A DNA stretch of 64,000 nucleotides from Umezawaea tangerina. Its GTDB lineage: Bacteria > Actinomycetota > Actinomycetes > Mycobacteriales > Pseudonocardiaceae. The stretch is from the NCBI RefSeq assembly GCF_003002815.1, contig NZ_PVTF01000001.1, forward strand, positions 62,001 to 126,000. Direction: 5' to 3'. The translations under genes were made by a program, and so were the position numbers. The notes under the pieces are model-generated. The model ran no database searches, had not been told where the DNA came from, and saw nothing but the letters and a program-made list of their open reading frames with translations. Positions within the stretch are counted from its first letter, which is position 1; every line of letters begins with the position of its first letter. Of the stretch, positions 24,346 through 33,812 are shown piece by piece.

Positions 24346-24390
24346 ATACCCCCTGTTCCGCAGGGTATCGGCCCGCGGAACAGGGGGTAT
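24346..24390 (-). terminator. Terminator of ino1, overlapping the next gene's ribosome binding site
   Basis: 16-bp perfect arms (24346-24361 and 24375-24390) with a 13-nt loop, starting 17 nt after the ino1 stop on the minus strand. The second arm ends in GGGGGTAT, followed by TTCAC and the ATG of the secreted protein gene, so the hairpin also hides that gene's Shine-Dalgarno sequence. Confidence 0.85.
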
Positions 24391-24407
24391 CCGCCAAACG
24401 GGGAGGC

Positions 24408-25499
24408 TTAGCGGTCGGCTTCGCCGCGGATGAAGCCCTCCACGGCGAGGTGCGCCTCGGAGTCGGAGTACTGCACGGGCGGGGACTTCATGAAGTACGA
24501 GGAGGCGGACAGGATCGGGCCGCCGATGCCGCGGTCGAGGGCGATCTTCGCGGCGCGGACGGCGTCGATGATGATGCCCGCGGAGTTGGGGGAGTCCCAC
24601 ACCTCGAGCTTGTACTCCAGGCTCAGCGGCACGTCGCCGAAGGCGCGACCCTCCAGCCGCACGAACGCCCACTTGCGGTCGTCGAGCCACGCCACGTAGT
24701 CCGACGGGCCGATGTGGACGTTGCGCTTGCCGAGGTCGCGGTCGATCTGGGAGGTGACGGCCTGGGTCTTGGAGACCTTCTTGGACTCCAGGCGCTCCAG
24801 TTCCTTCATGTTGAGGAAGTCCATGTTGCCGCCCACGTTCAGCTGCATGGTGCGGTCGAGCTGGACACCGCGGTCCTCGAACAGCTTGGCCAGCACGCGG
24901 TGCGTGATGGTGGCGCCGACCTGCGACTTGATGTCGTCGCCGACGATCGGGACGCCCGCGGCGCGGAACTTCTCCGCCCACACCGGGTCGGAGGCGATGA
25001 ACACGGGCAGGGCGTTGACGAACGCGACCTTCGCGTCGATCGCGGCCTGGGCGTAGAAGCGGTCCGCTTCCTCGGACCCCACCGGCAGGTAGGCGACGAG
25101 CACGTCGGCCTTGGTGTCGCGCAGCACCTGCACGACGTCGACCGGCGCCTCCTCGGACTCCTCGATGGTCTCCCGGTAGAACTTCCCGAGCCCGTCGTAG
25201 GTGTGCCCGCGCTGGACCGGCACGCCGAGCGGCGGCACGTCGGCGATCTTGATCGTGTTGTTCTCGCTGGCGCCGATCGCCTCGGACAGGTCGTAGCCGA
25301 CCTTCTTGGCGTCGACGTCGAACGCGGCGACGAACTCGATGTCGCTGACGTGGTAGTCGCCGAACTGGACGTGCATCAGACCGGGCACTCGGACGTTCGG
25401 GTCGGCGTCCCGGTAGTACTGGACGCCCTGCACCAGCGAAGCCGCGCAGTTGCCCACCCCGACGATGGCCACTCGAACAGTGCGGCGGTTTGCGCTCAT
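24408..25499 (-). CDS. ino1: Inositol-3-phosphate synthase
   Basis: Converts glucose 6-phosphate to 1D-myo-inositol 3-phosphate using NAD, feeding phosphatidylinositol, PIMs and mycothiol in actinomycetes. The 363-aa protein has the NAD-binding [13 protein letters not shown] at residues 13-25, the family motifs [12 protein letters not shown] and [11 protein letters not shown], and the C-terminal DSPNSAG segment. ATG 25499 has GAGGA upstream. The PadR gene lies 52 bp upstream in the same direction, the same pair as M. tuberculosis Rv0046c-Rv0047c. Confidence 0.97.
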   Translation of the reverse strand: MSANRRTVRVAIVGVGNCAASLVQGVQYYRDADPNVRVPGLMHVQFGDYHVSDIEFVAAFDVDAKKVGYDLSEAIGASENNTIKIADVPPLGVPVQRGHTYDGLGKFYRETIEESEEAPVDVVQVLRDTKADVLVAYLPVGSEEADRFYAQAAIDAKVAFVNALPVFIASDPVWAEKFRAAGVPIVGDDIKSQVGATITHRVLAKLFEDRGVQLDRTMQLNVGGNMDFLNMKELERLESKKVSKTQAVTSQIDRDLGKRNVHIGPSDYVAWLDDRKWAFVRLEGRAFGDVPLSLEYKLEVWDSPNSAGIIIDAVRAAKIALDRGIGGPILSASSYFMKSPPVQYSDSEAHLAVEGFIRGEADR

Positions 25500-25551
25500 G
25501 CCGAAGTCCTCCTTCTGTGTTCCTGCGGTGGTTGTGCCGTGAGATCGGCGG

Positions 25552-26097
25552 TCATTCCTCGGACTTCCGCTGCTCGGCCTGCTCGTGGGCGATCAGCTCG
25601 TTGAGCCACCGCACCTCGCGCTCGGTCGTGTCCAGCCCCATGCGGTGCAGCTCACGGGTGTAGCGGTCGATCCGGTCGCTCGCGCTCCCCAACGTGGTGC
25701 GCAAGCCCTCCCGGCGTTCCTCGACCCGACGGCGCCTGCCCTCCAGGATGCGCATCCTGACCTCGGCGGGCGTGCGGGAGAAGAACGCCATGTGGACGCC
25801 GAACGAGTCGTCGTCCCACGTCTGCGGTCCCGCGTCGACCAGGAGCTCGGCGAACCGCTCCTTGCCCTCCGCGGTGATCTTGTAGACCTTGCGCGCCCGG
25901 CGGCCCCAGGCTCTCAGGTCGTCCTCGGGCGCCTCCTCCGCGATGAGGTGGGCGCGCTGGAGCTTGCCGAGCGTCGGGTAGAGCGTCCCGTAGGAGAACG
26001 CCCGGAAGGCCCCCAGCAGCTCGTGCAGCCGCTTGCGCAGCTCGTAGCCGTGCATGGGTGCCTCGTGCAGCAGGCCGAGGATGGCGAATTCCAGCAC
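25552..26097 (-). CDS. PadR family transcriptional regulator
   Basis: A 181-aa winged-helix regulator with the PadR signature [23 protein letters not shown] at the N-terminus, the wing region [13 protein letters not shown], and a long C-terminal helical dimerisation domain (PadR_C). GTG 26097 is preceded by GGGAGGTGA. It probably forms an operon with ino1, and the palindrome 42 bp upstream is a candidate autoregulatory site. Whether it controls ino1 is inferred from conserved adjacency. Confidence 0.93.
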   Translation of the reverse strand: MLEFAILGLLHEAPMHGYELRKRLHELLGAFRAFSYGTLYPTLGKLQRAHLIAEEAPEDDLRAWGRRARKVYKITAEGKERFAELLVDAGPQTWDDDSFGVHMAFFSRTPAEVRMRILEGRRRRVEERREGLRTTLGSASDRIDRYTRELHRMGLDTTEREVRWLNELIAHEQAEQRKSEE

Positions 26098-26138
26098 GAG
26101 TCACCTCCCTACCCAGGCTCCGATGTACGCGGTCAGTA

Positions 26139-26151
26139 TATCGGTCCGATA
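26139..26151. promoter_or_regulatory. Candidate PadR operator
   Basis: TATCGG-T-CCGATA, perfect 6-bp arms, flanked by further partial symmetry (GTA..ACAT). It lies upstream of the padR-ino1 genes and about 110 bp before the divergent DUF5318 gene. Confidence 0.6.
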
Positions 26152-26261
26152 CATCTGCGCCTCCTGTTGAGTGTGTGCTGTGGCACACCGTGATATCGGA
26201 TTCACCGACGCTGCCCTGAACGGACCACCGAAGGCGGGCGGTCGCCACGTACTCTTGTCGC

Positions 26262-26666
26262 GTGGTGACCCAACGACAGGTCGTGGACTACGCGTTGCAG
26301 CGCCGTGCGCTGCTCGCCGACGTGCACTCGGGTCGTGTGGGTACCATGGAAGTCTGCGATGCGAGTCCATACCTACTCCGAGCTGCGAAGTTCCACGGCC
26401 AGCCGAGCGACGTGACGTGCCCGGTGTGCCGCAAGGAACCGCTGACTCTGGTGTCCTGGGTGTACGGCGAAGAGCTCAAGCACGCGGCCGGTTCGGCTCG
26501 AACCGCCGACGAGCTCGCGCGGATGTCGAACCTCTACGAGGAATTCACCGTGTACGTCGTGGAAGTCTGCCGCACATGTAGTTGGAACCACCTGGTGCAG
26601 TCGTACGTCCTGGGAACACGTGGCTTGAAGACCCAGAAGCCACGTCGGAGGACCGCGGCGGAGTGA
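26262..26666 (+). CDS. DUF5318 family protein (zinc-ribbon-like)
   Basis: A 134-aa protein conserved in actinobacteria next to ponA. Two Cys pairs, CPVC near residue 47 and CRTC near residue 104, look like a split zinc ribbon. The C-terminus is basic (TQKPRRR). GTG 26262 lies 6 nt after TACTCT, a leaderless promoter arrangement. Function unknown; position matches the M. tuberculosis Rv0049-ponA1 pair. Confidence 0.8.
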   Translation: MVTQRQVVDYALQRRALLADVHSGRVGTMEVCDASPYLLRAAKFHGQPSDVTCPVCRKEPLTLVSWVYGEELKHAAGSARTADELARMSNLYEEFTVYVVEVCRTCSWNHLVQSYVLGTRGLKTQKPRRRTAAE

Positions 26667-26763
26667 AACCGGCTCCACCCGCGTTCCGCCGCACCCCGAG
26701 AACAGGCGACGTACGACCGCACCGAACCGCGCACACCCGTGCGCCGGTCTGGGAGGCCTTTTC

Positions 26764-29718
26764 GTGAACGACCAGCATGACGACAGGCAGCGTGGCGGGG
26801 AACCGCAGTGGCCGACGGGCGACGACCCGGACGCCGGCGGGGCCACACGGCGCCACGGTGCCCCGGATCAGCCGGAGGATCGAGGCGGCGCCCGGAACCC
26901 GTCCCAGGACGTGAACCGGCCCCCACGACCGGGCACACCGCCCGGTGGTTTTCCACGCCCTCCGCAGGGTGCGGTACCTCCACGTCCGGGCACGCCGCCC
27001 GGCGGCTTCGCGCGCCCGCAGGGCGGACCGCCCGGTCCACCTCCCGGCGCGGCGAACCAGGGGCCACCGCCCCGCCAGCCCGGTGGCCAAGGTGCCCCCG
27101 GCGGTCGTCCGGGCGGTCCGCCTCCCGGCCCGGTCGGCCCCGGCCAGCGCCCACCGGTACCACCCGGCGGCGTGCGCAGGCCACCGATCCCGCCCGGCGG
27201 CAAACCGCCTCAGGGCGTTCGTCCCCCCATGCCCCCCGGCGGCCCGCGCCCCGGTGGTCCTGGTGGTCCCGGCGCGCCCGGTGGACCGGCTGGTCCGCCC
27301 GCCCGCAACAAGGCCGACGAGCTGACCGACCTGCTCCAGCCGGTGCAGCCGCCGATGAAGCGCGAACCCGACCTGCTCACGCACCGGGAGCCCGACGAAC
27401 CGTCGATGTACCTCGAAGAGGACGCCTACGACGAGTACGACGGCGAGGAGCTGAGCGAGGAGGAGGAGCGCCGCTTGCGCAAGAAGAAGATCTGGCGGCG
27501 CGTCCGCCGCATCTCCTACATCGCCGCGGGCCTGATGATCCTGACCCCGGTGGTCGCCTTCGCGATCGCCTACCAGGTCGTCGAGGTGCCCGACCCGGCC
27601 GTGGTCGCGGCGGGCCAGGACAAGGCCGTCACGATCCTGTACTCCGACGGCTCCGAGATGGCGAAGATCGCGCCGCAGGGGTCGAACCGCGAGCTGCTCA
27701 AGGTCGACGACCCGGCGCTGACCGAGGACGTGAAGCACGCGATCTTCGCGGCCGAGGACGCGACCTTCGAGACCAACCCCGGCTTCGACTTCAAGGCCAT
27801 CGGGCGAGCGGTCTGGATCCAGATCAGCGGTGGTGAGAGCGGTGGTTCCGGTCTGACGCAGCAGTACGTCAAGAAGGCCACCGAGAACGAGGACCCGACG
27901 CTGTCGAGGAAGTTCACCGAGGTCGTCAAGGCCTACAAGATGAGCAACCAGAAGAGCAAGTCGGAGATCCTCGCCGCGTACCTGAACACGATCTACCAGG
28001 GGCGGTCGGCGTTCGGCATCAAGGCCGCCGCGCAGATGTACTACAAGAAGGACGTGAAGGACCTCAGCGCGTCCGAGGCCGCCCTGATCGCGGGCATGAT
28101 CCAGAACCCCAGCCGGTCCGAGGAGGAGAAGTACCCCGTCTCCCGGTGGAAGTTCGTGATGGGTCAGATGCTCGACAAGGGGTGGATCACCAAGGAGTAC
28201 TACGACACCCAGACCTACCCCGCGCCGGTGCCGCTGGCCGACGTGCAGCAGAACGCGCTGGAGGGCGTCCGCGCCCACATCCAGGCCCAGGTCGAGGCCG
28301 AGATGGAGAGCCCGGAGATCGGGCTGACCAAGGAGAAGGCGCTCAAGCAGGGCGTCGTCGTCCACACCAGCATCGACCCGAAGATGCAGACCGCCGCCGA
28401 GGAGGCCGTCCAGGAGGTCATGAACGGCCAGCCGGACGTCCTGCGGTACTCGTTGACCGCCATCGAGCCCAGCACCGGCGCCGTGCGCGCCTACTGGGCG
28501 GGCAACGACGGCATCGGCATCGACTACAACAAGGGCACGCTCCAGGAGCCCGGCTCGTCGTTCAAGCCGTTCGACCTGGTCGCCGCGCTCAAGATCGGGG
28601 AAGGTGTCGGCGAGGTCTACGACGGCAGCTCCCCGCGCCCGTTCCCCGGTCGTGAGAACAACCCGGTGAAGAACGCGCAGGGCGTCGCGTGCAACGTCCC
28701 GAAGCAGTGCAGCGTCCGCGAGGCGATGGTCAAGTCGGTGAACACCGTGTTCTACGACATGGCCGTCAACAAGGTGGGCACCGGCGCCGTGGCCAAGGCC
28801 GCCTACCAGGCGGGCATCCCCGAGGACGTCGTCGTCGGCGGCGAGGACCACAAGCTGCTCAAGGGCGAGGACGGCGGTGACTCCCCCGACGGCAACATCT
28901 CCATCGGTGGTGGTCAGACGCTCGTGCGGCCGTTCGACATGACGTCGGCGTACGCGACCTTCGCGGCCAGGGGCACCTACCACGAGCCGTTCTTCATCAC
29001 GAAGATCGAGAGCCCGGACGGGACCCTGCTGCACCAGCACGCCGACAAGTCCCGCTCCGCGTTCGACGACGACCCGTCCAAGAGCGAGCAGATCGCGGAC
29101 AACGTCACCGACGTGCTCAAGGACATCCCGAAGGCCAGCACCCGGACGATCTGCGCCGGCGGCCGCGAGTGCGCGGGCAAGACCGGCACGCACGAGCTCG
29201 ACGGCGTGGACAACTCGAAGGCGTGGATGGTGGGCTACACCCCGTCCCTCGCCGCGGGTGTCTACATGGGCACCGAGGCAGGCAACGTCGCACTGCGCAA
29301 CGCCGACGACGCCCCGATCTTCGGTTCCGGCCTGCCGGGCCAGATCTGGAAGGCCTTCATGGACAAGGCCCTGGACGGCTCTCCGAAGGAGACCTTCCCC
29401 AAGGCCAAGATGATCGGGGTCGCGGTCCCGCCGCCGCCGAGCACGTCCAAGCCCTCTCCGCCGCCCGCGCCGACCTCGGAGCGGACGCAGGAGTCCAAGC
29501 CGGACGACAAGTCGAACACGCCCCCGCCGCCCACGGGCACGAGCACGCCCACCAAGGGCAACCCCGGCAACCCCGGTAATCCGGGCAACTGCCTCCCGCT
29601 CCAGCCGAACTGCCCGAGCAACCCCACCAACACGTCCTCCAACAACAACGGACCGGGCAACGGTGGCGGCGGCGGAGCGGGCGCGGGTACCGAGGCACGA
29701 GATCCGAACGACCCCTGA
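26764..29718 (+). CDS. ponA: Class A penicillin-binding protein (bifunctional transglycosylase/transpeptidase)
   Basis: A 984-aa membrane enzyme that polymerises and cross-links peptidoglycan. The first 185 residues are a cytosolic Pro/Gly-rich region, then an acidic stretch and a single membrane helix at about 255-278. The GT51 glycosyltransferase domain has the catalytic Glu in EDATF (about 330) and the GGSGLTQQYVKK motif. The transpeptidase has SSFK (about 598), SVN (about 658) and KTGT (about 806). No PASTA domain follows; the tail is Pro/Asn/Gly-rich with two Cys. Context and domain layout match PonA1. Confidence 0.95.
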   Translation: MNDQHDDRQRGGEPQWPTGDDPDAGGATRRHGAPDQPEDRGGARNPSQDVNRPPRPGTPPGGFPRPPQGAVPPRPGTPPGGFARPQGGPPGPPPGAANQGPPPRQPGGQGAPGGRPGGPPPGPVGPGQRPPVPPGGVRRPPIPPGGKPPQGVRPPMPPGGPRPGGPGGPGAPGGPAGPPARNKADELTDLLQPVQPPMKREPDLLTHREPDEPSMYLEEDAYDEYDGEELSEEEERRLRKKKIWRRVRRISYIAAGLMILTPVVAFAIAYQVVEVPDPAVVAAGQDKAVTILYSDGSEMAKIAPQGSNRELLKVDDPALTEDVKHAIFAAEDATFETNPGFDFKAIGRAVWIQISGGESGGSGLTQQYVKKATENEDPTLSRKFTEVVKAYKMSNQKSKSEILAAYLNTIYQGRSAFGIKAAAQMYYKKDVKDLSASEAALIAGMIQNPSRSEEEKYPVSRWKFVMGQMLDKGWITKEYYDTQTYPAPVPLADVQQNALEGVRAHIQAQVEAEMESPEIGLTKEKALKQGVVVHTSIDPKMQTAAEEAVQEVMNGQPDVLRYSLTAIEPSTGAVRAYWAGNDGIGIDYNKGTLQEPGSSFKPFDLVAALKIGEGVGEVYDGSSPRPFPGRENNPVKNAQGVACNVPKQCSVREAMVKSVNTVFYDMAVNKVGTGAVAKAAYQAGIPEDVVVGGEDHKLLKGEDGGDSPDGNISIGGGQTLVRPFDMTSAYATFAARGTYHEPFFITKIESPDGTLLHQHADKSRSAFDDDPSKSEQIADNVTDVLKDIPKASTRTICAGGRECAGKTGTHELDGVDNSKAWMVGYTPSLAAGVYMGTEAGNVALRNADDAPIFGSGLPGQIWKAFMDKALDGSPKETFPKAKMIGVAVPPPPSTSKPSPPPAPTSERTQESKPDDKSNTPPPPTGTSTPTKGNPGNPGNPGNCLPLQPNCPSNPTNTSSNNNGPGNGGGGGAGAGTEARDPNDP

Positions 29719-29736
29719 ACGACCTGAGAACGGACG

Positions 29737-29766
29737 AAGGGCCCGGCGCACCAGCGCCGGGCCCTT
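29737..29766 (+). terminator. Terminator of ponA
   Basis: 13-bp perfect arms AAGGGCCCGGCGC and GCGCCGGGCCCTT with an ACCA loop, 19 nt after the stop codon. Confidence 0.9.
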
Positions 29767-29825
29767 CCCGCGTCCGGGGAGGGTCGACTAGTCGGGACTT
29801 GACCCCGGTGAGATCGGGTTGCCCG

Positions 29826-29831
29826 TAGCAT
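29826..29831 (+). promoter_or_regulatory. -10 element of the first GT87 gene
   Basis: TAGCAT ends 7 nt before GTG 29839; no ribosome binding site is present, so leaderless initiation is likely. Confidence 0.5.
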
Positions 29832-29838
29832 CCGGCGG

Positions 29839-31410
29839 GTGTCCAGCCCATCGGATGTACAGCACACCAACGCAGACGACACGGACTCGCTCGGCCCGGA
29901 CGAGCGGGTCATCCCGACGTGGACGGAACCGCTGGCGAAACAGGCCAGCCGTCCGTTCGGCGGACCGGTCGGTCGGCACGCGTCGATCGGGCGGCACTGG
30001 TTCTGGACGCCGCTCCGGGTGGTGCTGCTGCTGGCGGTCGTGACGCTGTCGCTGGCGTGGCTGCAGAAGTCGCCGTGCGTGCAGCAGTACGTGGACGACA
30101 AGGGGCAGGTGCAGCTGGACTGGCGGGGCTCCCGGCAGTTCGTGGCGCTCTGCTACTCCGACGTCGTGCCGCTCTACACGGCCGAGCGGATGGACCAGCC
30201 GGGGACGTTCCCGTACCGGACGTCGTGGATCGACGACGAGGGCAAGCCGACCGCGCACATCCGGTACATGGAGTACCCGGTGCTGACCGGCGTGTTCCAG
30301 TGGGTGAACGCGCGGATGGCGCAGGGGTGGATCTCGCTGGCGCAGTCCGGGTGGCTGCCCGCCCCGATGACGGTGATCGTCTACTTCAACATGACCGCCC
30401 TGTGGCTGGCGCTGGCGTGGCTGGCGACGGCGTGGGCAGTGGCGCGGCTGGCCAGGCGGAGGGTGTGGGACGCGGCCATCGTGGCGCTGTCACCGCTGGT
30501 CGTCGTGCACGCGTTCACGAACTTCGACACGATCGCGACGGCGTTCGCGACGACCGGGATGCTGGCGTGGGCGCGCAAGAAGCCCGTGCTGGCCGGGGTG
30601 CTGCTGGGGCTGGGCGGTGCGGCGAAGCTGTACCCGCTGTTCCTGCTGGGCCCGCTGCTGCTGTTGTGCTGGCGCTCCGACCGGGTGCGCGACGGGCTGA
30701 CCACGGTCGCGTCCGCGCTCGCCACCTGGGCGGTGGTGAACCTGCCGATCGCGCTGCTGTACCGGCCGGGGTGGCAGGAGTTCTTCCGGCTCAACACCGA
30801 GCGCGGGGCTGACCCGGACTCGCTGTATAACGTCGTGGCGCAGTGGACCGGCTGGCAGGGCTTCGACCCCGGCCTGGTGCAGGGTCAGGTGCCGGACGGG
30901 CTGAACACGGTGAGCGCGGCGCTGTTCGTGCTGTGCTGCGCCGGGGTCGGCTACGTCGCGCTGTCCGCGCCGACGAGACCGCGGCTGGCGCAGCTGGCGT
31001 TCCTGGTGGTGGCCGCGTTCCTGCTGACGAACAAGGTGTGGAGCCCGCAGTACTCGCTGTGGCTGGTCCCGCTGGCGGTGCTGGCGCTGCCGCGCTGGAA
31101 GCTGCTGCTGGCGTGGATGGCGCTCGACGCGCTGGTGTGGGTGCCGCGGATGTTCTTCTACCTCGGCACCGACCACAAGGGACTGCCGATCGACTGGTTC
31201 CTCGGCGCCGTGCTGCTGCGCGACGCGGCGGTGGTCCTGCTCTGCGTCCTGGTGGTCCGCGAGGTCTACCGGCCCGCGCTGGACCTGGTCCGCAAGTCCG
31301 GTGAGGACGACCCGTGCGGCGGTGTGCTGGACGGCGCGCCGGACCGCCGGGTGCTGCGGTTCCCGTGGCAGCGACCGGTGCACGAGCCCGCGCACCAGCT
31401 CCAGAGCTGA
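29839..31410 (+). CDS. GT87 family (DUF2029) polyprenyl-phosphate-dependent mannosyltransferase-like protein, first
   Basis: A 523-aa polytopic GT-C enzyme of the family that includes PimE and related mannosyl/arabinosyl transferases of the envelope. After a cytosolic N-terminus of about 55 residues, one helix leads to a long outer loop with a [13 protein letters not shown] acidic motif and YMEYPVLTG, the family's catalytic region, and about ten further helices. GTG 29839 follows a leaderless promoter. The position downstream of ponA matches M. tuberculosis Rv0051. The acceptor is unknown. Confidence 0.85.
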   Translation: MSSPSDVQHTNADDTDSLGPDERVIPTWTEPLAKQASRPFGGPVGRHASIGRHWFWTPLRVVLLLAVVTLSLAWLQKSPCVQQYVDDKGQVQLDWRGSRQFVALCYSDVVPLYTAERMDQPGTFPYRTSWIDDEGKPTAHIRYMEYPVLTGVFQWVNARMAQGWISLAQSGWLPAPMTVIVYFNMTALWLALAWLATAWAVARLARRRVWDAAIVALSPLVVVHAFTNFDTIATAFATTGMLAWARKKPVLAGVLLGLGGAAKLYPLFLLGPLLLLCWRSDRVRDGLTTVASALATWAVVNLPIALLYRPGWQEFFRLNTERGADPDSLYNVVAQWTGWQGFDPGLVQGQVPDGLNTVSAALFVLCCAGVGYVALSAPTRPRLAQLAFLVVAAFLLTNKVWSPQYSLWLVPLAVLALPRWKLLLAWMALDALVWVPRMFFYLGTDHKGLPIDWFLGAVLLRDAAVVLLCVLVVREVYRPALDLVRKSGEDDPCGGVLDGAPDRRVLRFPWQRPVHEPAHQLQS

Positions 31411-31415
31411 CCGAG

Positions 31416-31448
31416 ACCCGGTCGGCGGCAGCGCGCCGCCGACCGGGT
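31416..31448. terminator. Bidirectional terminator between the GT87 genes
   Basis: 14-bp perfect arms (31416-31429 and 31435-31448) with a 5-nt loop, 5 nt from each of the convergent stop codons. Confidence 0.9.
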
Positions 31449-31453
31449 GCTGG

Positions 31454-32884
31454 TCAGATCGGTCGACCCGCTTCGAGCACCGGGTGCTGCTCGACGACCG
31501 GCGGCTCCTCATCACCTTCGGTCACCGTGTCGCGGGCTCTCAGGAACACGTAGAACAGCGCCACGAGCAGCGCGGCCCGACCCCAGACGCCGATCACCAC
31601 GGCCTGCGCGGAGAAGCCGTCGTAGATGCCGGCGGGCTGGCCGAACTCGATCGCGTAGTACCAGCGGAAGATGCCGATGCCCATCGCGAGGTCGGCCGCG
31701 AAGTAGGCGAACGCCCAGCCGAGCGGGATGCGCAGCAGCACGAACATCGGCACCAGCCACAGCGTGTACTGCGGCGAGTGGACCTTGTGCAGCAGCAGGA
31801 ACCCGCACAGCATCGCGGCGGACACCGGGATCCACGGGTAGGTGCCCTCGTGCTTGAAGCGGCGCCAGCCGATCCAGCACGCCAGCACGAACGACAGCGC
31901 CATGCACACCGGCGACAGCACGCTGACCAGCGACTGCATGGTGTCGTCGGCCATGAACGGCCGCATGCCCCAGTACCAGATGGAGTTCGTGGTGATGTCG
32001 ACCTTGCGCTGCCCCTGGAACTCGAACGACGCCTTCCAGCCCTCGTAGCCGAAGATCGCGAACGGCAGGTTCGCCAGCACCACGGTGATGATCGGCGCCA
32101 GCGCCACGCGCGCCATGCCCGACCAGTCGTACCGCTTGCCCGCGGGCAGCTCGCGGCCGCCGGGACCGCCGGTCAGGACGTAGAGCATCAGCGGCAGCAC
32201 GAACAGCGCCGGGTAGATCTTGAACGCGAACCCGATGCCGAGCAGCACCGACGAGACGACGGCCCGGCGCACCAGCGGCCGGTCCGCACCCGCCTTGCCC
32301 CAACCTCGGTGCACCACGTAGACGGCGGCGACCGCGCACAGCACGACCGGCAGGTCCCAGTTGTGGAACGCGTAGAGCACCAGCGGCGGCCCGATGGCCC
32401 ACAGCAGCGCCCGCCACCGCGACAGCTTGCCCAGCAGCCACGCCGTCGCCAGGCCGAACGGGGCCATCAGCAGCGCGGAGAACAGCAGGAAGCCCGCGTC
32501 GGTGTCGGTGAAGATCGCGCCCGCCCAGATCAGCAGGCCGGTGAGCACCGGATACTCGACGCTGCCGCCGATCAGCGTGCCCTTGGCGTTGATGTTGCCG
32601 TGGACGTAGGGGAAGACGTGCCGGTCGACGTCGCGGCCGATCCACAGGTGCTGGATGTCGGAGTAGCAGACGTCCCGCTTGTTCCGCTCCTCGTAGTCGG
32701 GCTGGCTGCGGCCCCACTGGTCGAAGGACGGACCGGTGCAGCGGTCCTTGTTCACGAACCCGATGAGCAGGGTGAGGCCGCAGAGCAGCACCAGCACCGC
32801 CATCGCGGTCCGCGCGAAGTGGTTGGACCGAGGCCCGTCGACGTGCTCGGGCACAACGGCCACCACTTCCTGAGCCATGCTCAC
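31454..32884 (-). CDS. GT87 family (DUF2029) mannosyltransferase-like protein, second
   Basis: A 476-aa paralogue of the previous gene, convergent with it. It has the same plan: one N-terminal helix, an outer loop with DIQHLWIGRDVDRHVFPY and SVEYPVLTG, then about ten helices, with KVHSPQYTLWLVP near the C-terminal third, shared by both. The start GTG 32884 overlaps the upstream endonuclease stop (GTGA); ATG 32878 is possible. Probably acts on the outer face of the membrane with polyprenyl-phosphate sugars. Confidence 0.85.
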   Translation of the reverse strand: MSMAQEVVAVVPEHVDGPRSNHFARTAMAVLVLLCGLTLLIGFVNKDRCTGPSFDQWGRSQPDYEERNKRDVCYSDIQHLWIGRDVDRHVFPYVHGNINAKGTLIGGSVEYPVLTGLLIWAGAIFTDTDAGFLLFSALLMAPFGLATAWLLGKLSRWRALLWAIGPPLVLYAFHNWDLPVVLCAVAAVYVVHRGWGKAGADRPLVRRAVVSSVLLGIGFAFKIYPALFVLPLMLYVLTGGPGGRELPAGKRYDWSGMARVALAPIITVVLANLPFAIFGYEGWKASFEFQGQRKVDITTNSIWYWGMRPFMADDTMQSLVSVLSPVCMALSFVLACWIGWRRFKHEGTYPWIPVSAAMLCGFLLLHKVHSPQYTLWLVPMFVLLRIPLGWAFAYFAADLAMGIGIFRWYYAIEFGQPAGIYDGFSAQAVVIGVWGRAALLVALFYVFLRARDTVTEGDEEPPVVEQHPVLEAGRPI

Positions 32885-33657
32885 GGGCCGACGTGCTCGC
32901 GCAGGAACGCGATGTCGGCGGCTTGACCCTCGTCCGGTGTCTCCACCACGACGGGGGCACCGGCGGCCGCCACGACGGCGACCAGCTGTTCGGCGGGGAT
33001 GGTGCCGGACGCGATGTTCGCGTGCCGGTCGCGCGCCGAGTCGAACTCGTCACGGGAGCTGTTCAGGTGCACCAGGTCGATGCGGCCGGTGATCGCCTTG
33101 ACCCGGTCGACGATGTCGACCAGGTCCTCGCCCGCCGCGTAGGCGTGGCAGGTGTCCAGGCAGAACCCGGCGCCGAAGTCGCCGACCTCGTCCCAGAGGC
33201 GTTTGAGCGAGTCGAAGCGGCGGGCCATGGCGTAGTCGCCGCCCGCGGTGTTCTCGATCAGGATCGGCACGGCGAAGCCGCCCGACTCCTGCTGCCGCTC
33301 GAACAGCTTTCGCCAGTTCGCGAAGCCGTCCGCCGGGTCCTCGCCCTTGGTGACGTGGCCACCGTGCACGACCAGGCCCTCGGCGCCGACGGCCTTGGCG
33401 GCCTCGGCGTGCTGGGTCACGGTCTTGCGGGACGGGATGCGGATGCGGTTGTTGAGGGAGGCGACGTTGAGGACGTACGGCGAGTGGACGAACACGGTGA
33501 TGTCCGAGGCGAGCAGCTCGGCGGTCCGCGGGTGCGGTTTGGGGGCTTTCCAGCCCTGAGGGTCGGCCAGGAAGAACTGGACGACTTCCGCGCCACGGTC
33601 CGCCGCGGCGCCGAGCGGGTCGTCGTCGCGGACATGAGCCCCGATGCGCATGACCAT
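32881..33657 (-). CDS. nfo: Endonuclease IV (AP endonuclease family 2, TIM barrel)
   Basis: A 258-aa DNA-repair enzyme predicted to cut at abasic sites. All zinc-ligand motifs are present in order: His in FVHSPYVLN, His in VVHGGH, Glu in IENTAGG, Asp and His in LDTCHAYAAG, His in VHLNSS, Asp-His in RDRHANIASG, and Glu in VVETP. The SSRDEFDSARDRHANI segment is the family signature. Four-base overlap with the following GT87 gene suggests translational coupling, although no functional link is evident. Confidence 0.88.
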   Translation of the reverse strand: MVMRIGAHVRDDDPLGAAADRGAEVVQFFLADPQGWKAPKPHPRTAELLASDITVFVHSPYVLNVASLNNRIRIPSRKTVTQHAEAAKAVGAEGLVVHGGHVTKGEDPADGFANWRKLFERQQESGGFAVPILIENTAGGDYAMARRFDSLKRLWDEVGDFGAGFCLDTCHAYAAGEDLVDIVDRVKAITGRIDLVHLNSSRDEFDSARDRHANIASGTIPAEQLVAVVAAAGAPVVVETPDEGQAADIAFLREHVGP

Positions 33658-33812
33658 GCAGGGTAGTCGGCTTCGGTGGGGCCCTGCCGCCCCACCGTCG
33701 ATATGCGGCTGGGTGGATGAAAGTCAACCGAAGACGTGACTGCGTCACCACCAGGACCTACGCTCGTTACTTGAAAGTAGGAAACGAAGTGCGGCAGGTC
33801 AGGAGGCACGGC

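Noticed and set aside
26545-29751. A 1068-codon open frame antisense to ponA
   Set aside because: It is a GC-driven shadow frame: low-complexity Arg/Val/Gly-rich translation, no domain, no ribosome binding site, and the plus strand encodes a clear penicillin-binding protein.
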